DNA of 64,000 nucleotides from Candidatus Competibacteraceae bacterium. Lineage in GTDB: Bacteria; Bacteroidota; Bacteroidia; CAIKAF01. Within the stretch, counting starts at the first letter, position 1. The number at the start of each line of letters is the position of its first letter. The position numbers were made by a program, and so were the translations under genes. The stretch lies in the NCBI GenBank assembly GCA_014879445.1, contig JACSSC010000036.1, forward strand, positions 1 through 64,000. Reading direction: 5' to 3'. The notes beneath the pieces were generated by a model that saw nothing but the letters and a program-made list of their open reading frames with translations, ran no database searches and was not told the origin of the DNA. Below, piece after piece: positions 55,421 to 64,000 of the stretch.

Positions 55421-55512
55421 ATGCGTATAATTTTACGTTGTTATGGCAAAGTCAATACATATGCCAAGAAAAATAAAATAGTAAATTTTAACAGGGGATT
55501 AACACCCTGCTT

Positions 55513-57372
55513 TTATTTACGAATGATTGTGGTGCTTAGCGTTATCTTGTTATCTTGCATCAATTGCACAACATAAGTGCCGACTGATAATTGCAAAGGT
55601 ATATATATAGCTCGAATACCTGTAATCTCATTTTCGTAAGACCCCGCAAAAACGGTTTTCCCTTGCATGTCAAGAACACGGCTATGAATTATTCCAGGTT
55701 TGTTTACTTGATACTGAATATACACGCCATGTTCAAATGGATTTGGATAAACTGACAAACAAATCATGTCATCCTGACTTTGTAATCCGGTAGGATCTAC
55801 TGGAATATAATTACGCGGCCATATAGGAGCTTGTTGATGATTTAGTTCATTTCTTGGAAACGAAGCAGTAGATGTACTACGCAAATGACGCTCGTTATGA
55901 TTAACATACCAGGATGCGCCCCAGTTATATTGATCACTAGGTGTATCAAGCGTATTTACATAAAAGTAATCGGACTGCGCTCTATTTTGGTTAATGTCTA
56001 ATACAAAGAATCCGTGATCCACCAAATTAATATATTTGATATGATTGTTGGCAGCTTGAATCACGCTTGAACCAACCGAAAAAGGGAATCCAGGTGATGT
56101 TACACTGGTTCCGACAAATTCAACAAAGGCAGACCCTGTTCCATTGCTTTGATAATTAGCTGTGGGCACATCGTTGGCCCAGGCAGTATGTATATCACCT
56201 GTGATAACAACAACACCGGTAATACTGTTTGCCAAAACAAAGCTGATGATTTTTGTTCGTTCAGCCGGATAACCATCCCATTGATCACCATTAACGCCAA
56301 TACCAAATACACTAAGTGGGGCAAACATAACTTGTTGTCCAAGAATTTTCCATTGTGAAGTTGAATTAAACATGCCATTGGAGAGCCATGTATATTGGTC
56401 GGCACCAAGAATAGTTCGGTTTGCGTCATTTACAGTTGATCCGGTTGTTCCGGCTTGTTCCTGTCGGCCATAAAGACGAGTGTCGAGCATGAATAATTCT
56501 ACCAAATTACCATACCGAATATTCCGATAAATGCGGTTGTTGTTGCCAGAGGATGCAGGACGAATAGGCAACCATTCAAAATAGGCCTGTTGTGCATTGG
56601 ATTTTCTATCAGCCCAAGGGCCTTCGCCTGAGTTATGATTTTCAGCACCATCCATCCATGAATCGTTTGCACTTTCATGGTCGTCCCAAACTGTAATAAA
56701 AGGGTATTGTTGATGAAGCCGCATTAAATCTTGATCTAAGCGAATTTGAGAATAGCGTGTGCGATAATCAGATAGAGTAATAATTTCATGTGCAGGATCA
56801 AAAAGTGTATTAACAGATGAATTAAGTGCATATCCCCCCGTTTCGTATTCATAAATATAATCTCCAAGATGAACTACAGCATCCAAATCATTTCTATTTA
56901 GCATCACTTTGTATGCATTAAAATAACCTGATTCATAATTAGCACACGATACTACACCAAACCGCAGCGAATCTTTCATGTTTTGGGGAGCAGTTTTTGT
57001 TCGCCCACGAATTGAATGTCTGTTTTGATTTGTAAACTCATAATAATACCAAGTATTGGGCTGAAGGCCTGTTACATCAACCTTTACAGTAAAATCCTGC
57101 GCCATACCGGTAGTATAAATACCTTGCTGCACAACCTGGCTCATACCTGTATCTGTAGCTACACGCCACTCCACATCATGTAGAGCCGTGAAATTAGAAT
57201 CTGGTGTTAGTCGCGTCCAAATAATTACCCTATCAAAAAGTGGATCCCCAGATGCCACCCCATGATAAAATGGTTTGAGCTGTGGAATCAATGTCAATGG
57301 ACGAGGATTCTGAGATTGAATTACTAAAGAAAATAGGGTGATACTGCAAATAAAAGTCAACTTTTTCATCAT
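55513..57372 (-). CDS. T9SS-secreted PhoD-family alkaline phosphatase
   Basis: 619 residues. Signal peptide, PhoD N-terminal Ig-like domain (FYHGVASGDPLFDRVIIWTR, about 35-135), catalytic domain with SCANYESGYFNAYK, VVHLGDYIYEY, VWDDHESANDSW and VVITGDIHTAW, which carry the metal ligands, and a C-terminal T9SS sorting domain (LSVYPNPFEHGVYIQY ... VGTYVVQLM). PhoD enzymes hydrolyse phosphate mono- and diesters. Last of three cargo genes; 4 bp from the glycine-rich gene. Confidence 0.92.
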   Translation of the reverse strand: MMKKLTFICSITLFSLVIQSQNPRPLTLIPQLKPFYHGVASGDPLFDRVIIWTRLTPDSNFTALHDVEWRVATDTGMSQVVQQGIYTTGMAQDFTVKVDVTGLQPNTWYYYEFTNQNRHSIRGRTKTAPQNMKDSLRFGVVSCANYESGYFNAYKVMLNRNDLDAVVHLGDYIYEYETGGYALNSSVNTLFDPAHEIITLSDYRTRYSQIRLDQDLMRLHQQYPFITVWDDHESANDSWMDGAENHNSGEGPWADRKSNAQQAYFEWLPIRPASSGNNNRIYRNIRYGNLVELFMLDTRLYGRQEQAGTTGSTVNDANRTILGADQYTWLSNGMFNSTSQWKILGQQVMFAPLSVFGIGVNGDQWDGYPAERTKIISFVLANSITGVVVITGDIHTAWANDVPTANYQSNGTGSAFVEFVGTSVTSPGFPFSVGSSVIQAANNHIKYINLVDHGFFVLDINQNRAQSDYFYVNTLDTPSDQYNWGASWYVNHNERHLRSTSTASFPRNELNHQQAPIWPRNYIPVDPTGLQSQDDMICLSVYPNPFEHGVYIQYQVNKPGIIHSRVLDMQGKTVFAGSYENEITGIRAIYIPLQLSVGTYVVQLMQDNKITLSTTIIRK

Positions 57373-57376
57373 GAGA

Positions 57377-58954
57377 TTACTGAATAATAAAAGGATAATT
57401 TTTTACGAGATAATTGTTCTTTACCAGTAAGGTGTATATGCCGGCGGACAAATGTCCAACAGGCAATGTAATAACTTGTCCGTTAAATAATGGGTGTTGA
57501 GATGCTGACAGGATTCGACCCGTTGCATCGATGAGTTGTAATTCGATGGATGACATACCTACTGAATAAGCATTAATACGAAAAGAAAGTTGATCTGATG
57601 CAGGGTTAGGGAATAAAACTGCATTGATTTCACCTTCAAACTCAATGCCAGCATATTGGCAAGGGATGGTTGCTTCATACATCGAACCATTTTCGGCTCC
57701 TGTGCCGCCGTTTACTGTAATCGTAGGGCTTATGATGTTGGTTGGGCAATCCGTTGTTTTGATTTTTACCCGACCTCCACTTCCTGATCCGCCTGAGCTA
57801 CCTTGTGAGCCATTAGCGGTTGTAACATTTTGTGTGCCACAACCAAAAGTATCGTAGTTGCAACTTACTCCAGTTCCGGCATTACCAGGATTTCCTCCTT
57901 CTCCTCCATTAGCTGATAGCGTTGCATTAATATGCGCATATTTTCCTGATTCAAGATAAATGCCACCTCCTGAACCAGCACCACTTCCGCCGCCACCTCC
58001 GGCACCTGCACTAAAAGTACGTTCTCCGCAATCGTTGCAAAGATCGCTGCAGCAATCTGGAGATTTGTCACCATTGCCACCTTTACCACCTTGTTTTCCA
58101 TTTTCTCCATTAACAGATATTATACCGGTTACAATCAATGTGTCAGAGGCAACCAACTTAACCATTCCACCTCCATTTCCACCTTTTAGTCCCGCCTCTC
58201 CTGCATAGTAAGATCGACCACCGCCACCTGCGCCACCGCCACCTGATCCAAGGTCTATATCAGTTCCTGAAATTGTACCATATGTTGTACTCGTACTACC
58301 TCCCATGCCTCCGTTACCGGCCAAAGGTGTATAAGCAGAAGAAAAACTAAAACCATTAATTGTTGCGGTAGCCGCACCATTTCCTCCTGATAGTCCATTT
58401 GTGCCTAATCCTCCATAACTGCCTCCTGCACCTCCGCCTGCTCCACCACTTCCGGCCACCATCCCCCCTTTGTCACCAGATGTTTGGCATTCTTGTTTGC
58501 TACCCGATCCAGCAGTACCATTACCTCCTGCACTACCGCCACCTGGGCCGCTACCTGCCATTCCGAATTGGCCTCCTCCAACTGTAATCTGCCCGGGATT
58601 GTCTTTATCGTTACAAGTTGTTAGTGATGCCGAATGCCCTGTAATGGAAGTAACAGAAGTTGCCCCAGCTCCACCACTTCCGCCCGGATATCCAGCATTG
58701 TCACCATTGATCATTCCAATGATTTCAATCTTTTTAGCATTGATAGTAAGCGAACCGCAACTATCTGTTGTAAATGGCGAAACTGTTATAGTAACTCCTG
58801 CTGGAAGCAGATATGTACCCGTTACATTAATTACTCCGCTAAGTATAATATCTGAACTTTGCGTGTAATTACCATTAATGTTTGTGGTAATACACTGGCT
58901 GTATCCCATTTGAATATAAATCAGCATTCCGGTAAGTGTAGCTATTCTTCTCAT
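57377..58954 (-). CDS. T9SS-secreted glycine-rich protein
   Basis: 525 residues. Signal segment (MRRIATLTGMLIYIQMGYSQ), a beta-helix-like N-terminal part, then residues 85-415 packed with Gly (runs such as GSGGAGGGAGGSYGGLG and GSGGGGAGGGGRSYY) with Ser, Ala and Asn, several Cys pairs (CCSDLCNDC), and a T9SS type A sorting domain (AVLFPNPASDQLSFRI ... GIYTLLV). Gly-rich domains with GxxGGxGG rhythm form polyglycine-II bundles in some adhesins and antifreeze proteins; that fold is an inference here. Likely a surface adhesin or matrix protein. Confidence 0.85.
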   Translation of the reverse strand: MRRIATLTGMLIYIQMGYSQCITTNINGNYTQSSDIILSGVINVTGTYLLPAGVTITVSPFTTDSCGSLTINAKKIEIIGMINGDNAGYPGGSGGAGATSVTSITGHSASLTTCNDKDNPGQITVGGGQFGMAGSGPGGGSAGGNGTAGSGSKQECQTSGDKGGMVAGSGGAGGGAGGSYGGLGTNGLSGGNGAATATINGFSFSSAYTPLAGNGGMGGSTSTTYGTISGTDIDLGSGGGGAGGGGRSYYAGEAGLKGGNGGGMVKLVASDTLIVTGIISVNGENGKQGGKGGNGDKSPDCCSDLCNDCGERTFSAGAGGGGGSGAGSGGGIYLESGKYAHINATLSANGGEGGNPGNAGTGVSCNYDTFGCGTQNVTTANGSQGSSGGSGSGGRVKIKTTDCPTNIISPTITVNGGTGAENGSMYEATIPCQYAGIEFEGEINAVLFPNPASDQLSFRINAYSVGMSSIELQLIDATGRILSASQHPLFNGQVITLPVGHLSAGIYTLLVKNNYLVKNYPFIIQ

Positions 58955-58965
58955 AGTATATCGCT

Positions 58966-60780
58966 TTATGGATTAATAATTATTTGCTTTGTAAAATAAT
59001 GTTTCTGAGTAAATACTTTAATTGAGTAGATGCCTGATTTAAGTGTAACGGGTAACACAAACTCAGACGAATTTACATAAAATTGTGATAATACACGTCC
59101 ATGCATATCAAAAATCATAACCTCTACATTCTCACCTAAAGACAATGGCAGAGCAAGTTGAATAGGTTGCCCCGAATGAGCAGGATTGGGAAAAATCAAG
59201 AAGTCATTGGATGTATCTTGAGATAGCAATGAAGCTGTTTGTCCACATGTATCTGAAGGCGATCCTGGTATAATACCCACTAGCTGAAATGTATCTTTGA
59301 TACAGCCCATCGCATCTCCTCCAAAATAAACTGAATTGAAAAAAGGTTGCAGCGTGAGTGATTCTGATTGTGTATTGGTTGGTTGCCAGAAGTAATTAGT
59401 ATGAGGAAATGATGAATGTAGAACAAGTTCTTCTCCCTGACAAAAAGGAATGGTCTTCTTTCCGCCGGCATTTTTTATGATGGCAAATTGATCGAAAACA
59501 GTTTGATTACTGGTTAAAAATTTTGCATCTAAGCGATTATGATTAACTGTAAGTATCAATGAGCCATAGTGCGAAATGGATGAAGAAACCATAGCCGGAT
59601 GTGGCCATCCTGAAGATGTATCACCAACTTTACCCGATACGCCTACTACGGCATATACAGTACCTTTGTTGGCTTTCGATGCAAGGGTTTTTTTATGATA
59701 AGGACAATCCGTCACAAAATCACCTTTCCCTGCATCCAACTTATGTGAAGCAGAGAGTGTGGTTGATTTCCCGTAATGTCCATTAAGTAAATAAGAACGC
59801 TCATAGGAGTGACTGTGACCACAGAGAATCAAATCCACGCCATAGCGTTCGAGAATGGGAACAATATGTTCACGAATTTGTGGTAATTCATAATCAAGAT
59901 AAGGGAAAGGATTGTCAGAATTGTGTGAGCCCTTAGTATAAGGTGCATGATGCCAAAATGCAACAGTCCACTCTTGTTGGTTTTGTTGCAAATCTTGCTT
60001 TAGCCAGTTCGCCATAGCACTTGTCGAATCGCGTGATGAGTCATATGAATCGAGAGAAACAAAGTGAATATTGCCGATATTGAATGAATAATATGCTTTA
60101 GTGTTGGATGGCACTCCTCCCAATTCTGCCTGAGTAGGCATAGAGAAGATTTCGTAATAAGGACCTGTTTGAGTTGTAGCATCTGCACCACTATAATAAT
60201 CATGATTGCCAGGTGTTGGCCACATCACCGTATTACTTATAATATTTTCATACATATTATTAAACAACGCCTCTTGATATTGCCCATCGGTGCCAAAATC
60301 ATAAGCATTGTCGCCCAATAATATCATGCCATCTATAGGTTTGCTATTGTTGTAGCTTAGAAATGCATCTCTAACTGCTCGCTGATTGTTATCGGCTGTG
60401 CCACAATCGCCCAAAACCCAAAACGAATATTCCTTTTTTGTATTTGCCGGCACAAGCGTGTTGAAAAACAAATGAGAACCTGTACTTAATATGTTGTCGG
60501 CGTTGCCTACTGCATAATAATATTTAGTATTGGCTTGCAAGCCCGTAAGCTTAATTTGGTGCTCTGTTGTAGTGTTTGAAGATTGTGCTACCTGAGTCAG
60601 CGCTAGTGGATCAGTACCGTATAAAACACGACTGGTTGTTGCAGTATTGGTTCGCCAACGAATAATAATGCTATTTTGTGTAGCAACCTGTAAGTATGGC
60701 CCTCTAACTGTATAAACCTGAGCAGTTCCAATGATAGAGCATACAAATAAAAAATACAGATAGAGTACTTGTTTTTTCAT
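58966..60780 (-). CDS. T9SS-secreted purple acid phosphatase-type metallophosphoesterase
   Basis: 604 residues. Signal peptide, fibronectin-like N-terminal domain (about 22-115, VRGPYLQVATQNSIIIRW), then the calcineurin-like catalytic domain with LGDCGTADNN, ILLGDNAYDFG, WPTPGNHDYY, FWHHAPY and LCGHSHSYERS, giving the metal-binding Asp, Asn and His set of purple acid phosphatases. The last 80 residues are a T9SS sorting domain (FLIFPNPAHSGQPIQLALP ... GIYSIKV). First gene of the phosphatase operon, with a -7 element at 60805-60812. Confidence 0.93.
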   Translation of the reverse strand: MKKQVLYLYFLFVCSIIGTAQVYTVRGPYLQVATQNSIIIRWRTNTATTSRVLYGTDPLALTQVAQSSNTTTEHQIKLTGLQANTKYYYAVGNADNILSTGSHLFFNTLVPANTKKEYSFWVLGDCGTADNNQRAVRDAFLSYNNSKPIDGMILLGDNAYDFGTDGQYQEALFNNMYENIISNTVMWPTPGNHDYYSGADATTQTGPYYEIFSMPTQAELGGVPSNTKAYYSFNIGNIHFVSLDSYDSSRDSTSAMANWLKQDLQQNQQEWTVAFWHHAPYTKGSHNSDNPFPYLDYELPQIREHIVPILERYGVDLILCGHSHSYERSYLLNGHYGKSTTLSASHKLDAGKGDFVTDCPYHKKTLASKANKGTVYAVVGVSGKVGDTSSGWPHPAMVSSSISHYGSLILTVNHNRLDAKFLTSNQTVFDQFAIIKNAGGKKTIPFCQGEELVLHSSFPHTNYFWQPTNTQSESLTLQPFFNSVYFGGDAMGCIKDTFQLVGIIPGSPSDTCGQTASLLSQDTSNDFLIFPNPAHSGQPIQLALPLSLGENVEVMIFDMHGRVLSQFYVNSSEFVLPVTLKSGIYSIKVFTQKHYFTKQIIINP

Positions 60781-60804
60781 GTGTGAGGCGTTCTTTCAAC
60801 ACTC

Positions 60805-60812
60805 CAAATATA
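60805..60812 (-). promoter_or_regulatory. -7 promoter element of the phosphatase operon
   Basis: TATATTTG on the minus strand, exact TAnnTTTG, 24 bp before the purple acid phosphatase ATG at 60780. It should drive the three-gene T9SS cargo operon. No Pho-box-like repeat is seen. Confidence 0.5.
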
Positions 60813-60940
60813 AAGATTATATTAATTTGTTATGCATGCAGAGTAAAATTTATCAATCTGAAAATACTGTATCTATCATAGAAGAAAAAATTTGAATAAA
60901 AATTTTTTATAATTTAGTATTCAAATAAATATGAAATAAC

Positions 60941-61579
60941 ATGACTAAAAGAGTTCTGTGGATGCTGTTGGCATTATTGATTCCAGTAGGGATATATGCC
61001 CAGAAGAAAGAAAAAACGCCCAAGCTAGCTGATGGATTATATGCCCAAATCATCACACCAACCGGTAATATTTTAATTCGATTGCATTACGAAAAAGCGC
61101 CAATGACTACAGCAAATTTTGTAGGGCTTGCTGAAGGCAAGATTCCAAATAAAGCCAAACCACTTGGCTCACCGTATTTCGATGGGATTAAATTTCATCG
61201 TGTTGTGAAAGATTTTGTGATTCAAGGTGGCGATCCTTCGGGAAATGGTTCCGGTGGACCTGGCTATGCATTTAAAGATGAATTTCATCCTGATCTCAAA
61301 CATAACGGACCGGGTATTTTGTCAATGGCTAATGCCGGACCTGCTACCAATGGTAGTCAGTTTTTTATCACCCACAAAGCAACACCACATCTTGATAACA
61401 AACATTCTGTCTTTGGCAAAGTGGTAGAGGGTCAGGATGTCGTTGATAAAATTGAACAAGGCACTGTAATCACACAAATTAAGATTATCCGTATGGGTAG
61501 TGCTGCCAAAAAATTCAAAGCCGAAAAAGTATTCCGTGAAATGAGCGGTATTGATTTGGGTGCCGAGCAAAAAAAATAA
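60941..61579 (+). CDS. exported peptidyl-prolyl isomerase (cyclophilin)
   Basis: 212 residues: signal peptide (MTKRVLWMLLALLIPVGIYAQ), then a cyclophilin domain with KFHRVVKDFVIQGGDPSGNG, GPGILSMANAGPATNGSQFF and KHSVFGKVVEGQDVVD. The active-site Arg (FHR), Phe and Gln residues are present. Helps fold periplasmic or outer-membrane proteins. Lys-rich insertion before the domain (KKEKTPKLADG). Confidence 0.94.
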   Translation: MTKRVLWMLLALLIPVGIYAQKKEKTPKLADGLYAQIITPTGNILIRLHYEKAPMTTANFVGLAEGKIPNKAKPLGSPYFDGIKFHRVVKDFVIQGGDPSGNGSGGPGYAFKDEFHPDLKHNGPGILSMANAGPATNGSQFFITHKATPHLDNKHSVFGKVVEGQDVVDKIEQGTVITQIKIIRMGSAAKKFKAEKVFREMSGIDLGAEQKK

Positions 61580-61622
61580 TTCCTGCTTCAAGCAGGTTCA
61601 ATATTTTAAATATTAGCTTTTC

Positions 61623-63113
61623 ATGTACCGTGTATATATAAAATACACATCTAGTTTTCATCTGCTTTTTATTCTCATTTTTTTGTGGCTTACCCGCATT
61701 CCGCAATGTGTAAGTCCTTATCTCTTCCTCGATGGCGATGAAGCCATCTTGGGTTTAATGGCAAAGCACTTTATCGAGTATGGTGAGCTTTCATTATATT
61801 TTTGGGGGCAACAATATGGATTTTCTGCTATCGAAACCTCCTGTATTGCTCTTTTTTATTGGATAAGAGGGATAGATGCATGGAGTGTAAAGTTTGCCAT
61901 GCTCTCGTTATGGTCAATTGGTATCGTATTTTTCTATCTTACAATCGAAGATTGGCTGAAAGAGCGCAAAATCGTAGCATTATTGATTATACTCCTTTTT
62001 ATTTGTGCTCCATTTTGGGGCATTTGGTCTATGAAGGCAAGAGGTGGTTATGTTACAGCATTTGTACTTCTGAGCATCATTTTATACATCTTGCGTGATC
62101 CGACAAAACATTTACGCTCATTTCAGATTGGTTTGTTGTCGTTTTTTTGTGTGCTGTGCTTTCATGCACAGCCATTATTTTTGATTGGCATTTTGCCATT
62201 GTTGTTATTTGTTTTTTCTCGAAAATCTAACCTTATGGGTTCGCTGATTTTTCTTGGAACAGCTATTGGATTTCAACTGTTGCTTATCACTTATCAATCA
62301 CAACAACCCAATTTCTGGATGCCTGGCACATTTTCTTTAAACGCATTTTCCTTTCGTCGTTTGTTGGATCTGCCCAATTTTCTTTATGTGGCAGCAACAT
62401 CTCATTACTTCTACTCTATGATTATTCATCCTGACTTCGCAACACGTTGGGTGGGTATAGGTCTGGTTTCGCTCATTCCTATTGTTTGTGGATTTGCCAT
62501 TTTTACAGTCATAAGAAAGAAAGATGTGCTGGTATTAATCTTATTGATGGCTATTTGTTTTACTATAGGTTATTTATTTTTTCTTTCTGAATGGGCACAT
62601 CGATATATTTTGCCATTGTGGATTTGGCTATTTATCCTGACGGCGCGAATGATGGGTATTTGGCGATTACACAAACGAATAACAATTATTATTATTTTGT
62701 TGCTGCTTGTCATATTTTTGCTGCCTTCGGTTTATGGTTTGCGTCATTACCGAAGCAACTGGATGCCCATTGTGCATTCGGAGGAAAAGGATATTCAATC
62801 AGTAATTAACATTTTGCTATCAAGAAATGTCTCTCATGTATTTTGTTTAGATCCTTTGTTGCAATGGCAACTGATGTTTTATTCAAACGAAAATTTGATT
62901 TGTCGTTATATTTCATCAACCGATAGGCGTATGAGCTATGTTCAAAATGTAAATAACATACATACATCCGATATCAACAAAACTGCTGTTGTGGGGTATA
63001 ATGTAGGACCTGATTATCGCCTTGACATATCAAGGCAGGAGCAAATTAATAAATACTATTTTATACTTCATCCCACTAAAGAGGAATTGAAGATAATGGG
63101 TTTTGAATTTTGA
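61623..63113 (+). CDS. GT-C-like multi-spanning membrane protein
   Basis: 496 residues with about 11 predicted membrane helices and a soluble C-terminal tail of about 110 residues. The first periplasmic loop has LDGDEAILGLMAKHFIEYGE, an acidic motif placed like the catalytic Asp/Glu of GT39/ArnT-type glycosyltransferases that use lipid-linked sugars. No other glycosylation genes are adjacent and the sequence is poorly conserved, so the function is tentative. 43 bp after the cyclophilin gene. Confidence 0.68.
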   Translation: MYRVYIKYTSSFHLLFILIFLWLTRIPQCVSPYLFLDGDEAILGLMAKHFIEYGELSLYFWGQQYGFSAIETSCIALFYWIRGIDAWSVKFAMLSLWSIGIVFFYLTIEDWLKERKIVALLIILLFICAPFWGIWSMKARGGYVTAFVLLSIILYILRDPTKHLRSFQIGLLSFFCVLCFHAQPLFLIGILPLLLFVFSRKSNLMGSLIFLGTAIGFQLLLITYQSQQPNFWMPGTFSLNAFSFRRLLDLPNFLYVAATSHYFYSMIIHPDFATRWVGIGLVSLIPIVCGFAIFTVIRKKDVLVLILLMAICFTIGYLFFLSEWAHRYILPLWIWLFILTARMMGIWRLHKRITIIIILLLLVIFLLPSVYGLRHYRSNWMPIVHSEEKDIQSVINILLSRNVSHVFCLDPLLQWQLMFYSNENLICRYISSTDRRMSYVQNVNNIHTSDINKTAVVGYNVGPDYRLDISRQEQINKYYFILHPTKEELKIMGFEF

Positions 63114-63126
63114 GGTAAAAGAAAAA

Positions 63127-64000
63127 TTAGGTTAGCATTAAAATCGGATTTTCGAGCATCAAGCGAAAGGTTCGGAGGAATGCTGCACCTGTGGCGCCAT
63201 CTACAACACGATGATCACAACTAAGTGTAACTTTCATAATATGGCCTGGTTGTACAATTCCATTCTTTGCAACCGGAATTTGTTTTACAGCACCAACTGC
63301 CATTATGCATGCATCTGGCGGATTGATGATAGCCGTAAATTCATCTATATCATACATTCCCAAATTAGAAATAGAGAACGTATTTCCCTGCATATCTTCA
63401 GGCATTATCTTTTTGTCTTTGGCCTTGAGAGCTAATTGTTTCACATCAGCATTGATATCACTAAGAGATTTTGTATCGGCAAAACGAATCACTGGCACAA
63501 CGAGCCCTTCTGGGACAGCCACAGCCACACCAATATGTACATGATGATTGTATCTGATTTTATCTCCCAACCATGATGCATTAACAGCCGGATGTTTTTG
63601 TAAAGCCATGGCTGACGCCTTAATCACAAAGTCGTTTACTGATAATTTAGAATCTTTCTCCTCATTCCAAACTTTTCGAGTACTCACCACCTGATCCATA
63701 TCAATTTCAATAGTAAGATAGAAATGTGGTGCTGAGAATTTGCTTTCTCCCAATCGTCGAGCAATGGTTTTGCGCATTTGAGAAACCGTTTCCTCAGTAT
63801 AAGATTCCTGACGATGTGCGGTTGGTGCTGCCCAATTTTCAATATCACGTTTGATAATTCTGCCGTTATCACCACTACCGGAAATTCTGCCTAAATCAAT
63901 TCCTTTTTCTTTAGCCAGCGAGCGTGCTAATGGAGATGCTTTAATACGGCTGTGATCCGATGTAACAGATACTTGCAATTCGGGAGTTTGAGTTGTGGCA
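63127..64000 (-). CDS. dihydrolipoamide acyltransferase (E2), C-terminal part
   Basis: E2 core of pyruvate (or branched-chain/2-oxo acid) dehydrogenase, cut by the window edge: the frame runs on past base 64000 and the lipoyl domain is not seen. Visible: the E3-binding domain (ASPLARSLAKEKGIDLGRIS), an Ala/Pro-poor linker, and the catalytic domain with the signature DHRVVDGATGAAFL near the end and VAVPEGLVVPVIR. Most like the pyruvate dehydrogenase E2 of Bacteroidota. Converges with the GT-C-like gene. Confidence 0.93.
   Translation of the reverse strand, partial: ATTQTPELQVSVTSDHSRIKASPLARSLAKEKGIDLGRISGSGDNGRIIKRDIENWAAPTAHRQESYTEETVSQMRKTIARRLGESKFSAPHFYLTIEIDMDQVVSTRKVWNEEKDSKLSVNDFVIKASAMALQKHPAVNASWLGDKIRYNHHVHIGVAVAVPEGLVVPVIRFADTKSLSDINADVKQLALKAKDKKIMPEDMQGNTFSISNLGMYDIDEFTAIINPPDACIMAVGAVKQIPVAKNGIVQPGHIMKVTLSCDHRVVDGATGAAFLRTFRLMLENPILMLT

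Noticed and set aside
1-64000. CRISPR arrays, transposons, tRNA or rRNA genes
   Set aside because: No spaced direct repeats, transposase motifs, or cloverleaf/rRNA-like sequence noticed by eye in the intergenic gaps; a tRNAscan-SE and Infernal run would settle it.

Overview
The window is a 64 kb piece of a Bacteroidota chromosome. This rests on the many secreted proteins with C-terminal type IX secretion (T9SS) sorting domains, the TAnnTTTG-type -7 promoter elements with little Shine-Dalgarno signal, the carboxypeptidase-regulatory-domain TonB receptor, the AURKAIP1/COX24-like 31-residue protein, and typical gene neighbourhoods (PASTA-RluD, MreBCD-PBP2-RodA, HU/MutY). I cannot name a genus. 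I see no rRNA, tRNA, CRISPR array or transposase.

Layout. 0-3.2 kb: a Fic protein under a palindrome-bearing promoter, an NTF2-like cyclase and a Ycf48-repeat T9SS protein, then a GC-rich multi-hairpin element at 3357-3465. 3.5-8.7 kb (minus): two small secreted proteins, a PASTA protein, a large T9SS protein and RluD. 8.7-10.7 kb (plus): DUF3109 protein, exported acetolactate decarboxylase, MscL. 10.7-14.2 kb (minus): three-polypeptide proton-translocating transhydrogenase and PabA.

14.4-29.5 kb (minus) is the centrepiece: one apparent operon of about 15 genes. It begins with an outer-membrane barrel, followed by a Tat-exported molybdopterin oxidoreductase alpha subunit of the NarG/NXR (type II DMSO reductase) group, its four-cluster Fe-S beta subunit, a gamma subunit made of cytochrome c fused to an ethylbenzene-dehydrogenase-type heme domain, and a TorD-like chaperone. 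Then come moaA, moeA, a ModE-like regulator, a TauE/SafE permease, mogA, mobA, moaD, moeB, moaE and moaCB. A perfect CRP/FNR-type palindrome lies about 61 bp upstream of the predicted transcription start. The operon thus encodes a periplasmic N- or Cl-oxyanion oxidoreductase together with almost all machinery for its cofactor. The exact substrate (nitrate reduction, nitrite oxidation, or another oxyanion) cannot be read from sequence alone.

29.8-34.8 kb: T9SS/PKD protein, small alpha-beta protein, SF1 helicase, exported protein of unknown role. 34.9-40.5 kb (plus): the elongasome operon mreBCD-mrdA-rodA, with mreB starting at TTG. 40.5-46.6 kb (minus): MsbA-like ABC exporter, purB, rng, a 31-residue basic protein, TPR protein, HU. 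46.6-54.9 kb: mutY, TonB-dependent receptor, kdsD, membrane protein, penicillin acylase, alpha/beta hydrolase. 55-60.8 kb (minus): a small charged secreted protein and a T9SS cargo operon with a purple acid phosphatase, a glycine-rich protein and a PhoD phosphatase. 60.9-64 kb: cyclophilin, GT-C-like membrane protein and the C-terminal part of a dihydrolipoamide acyltransferase that runs off the window.
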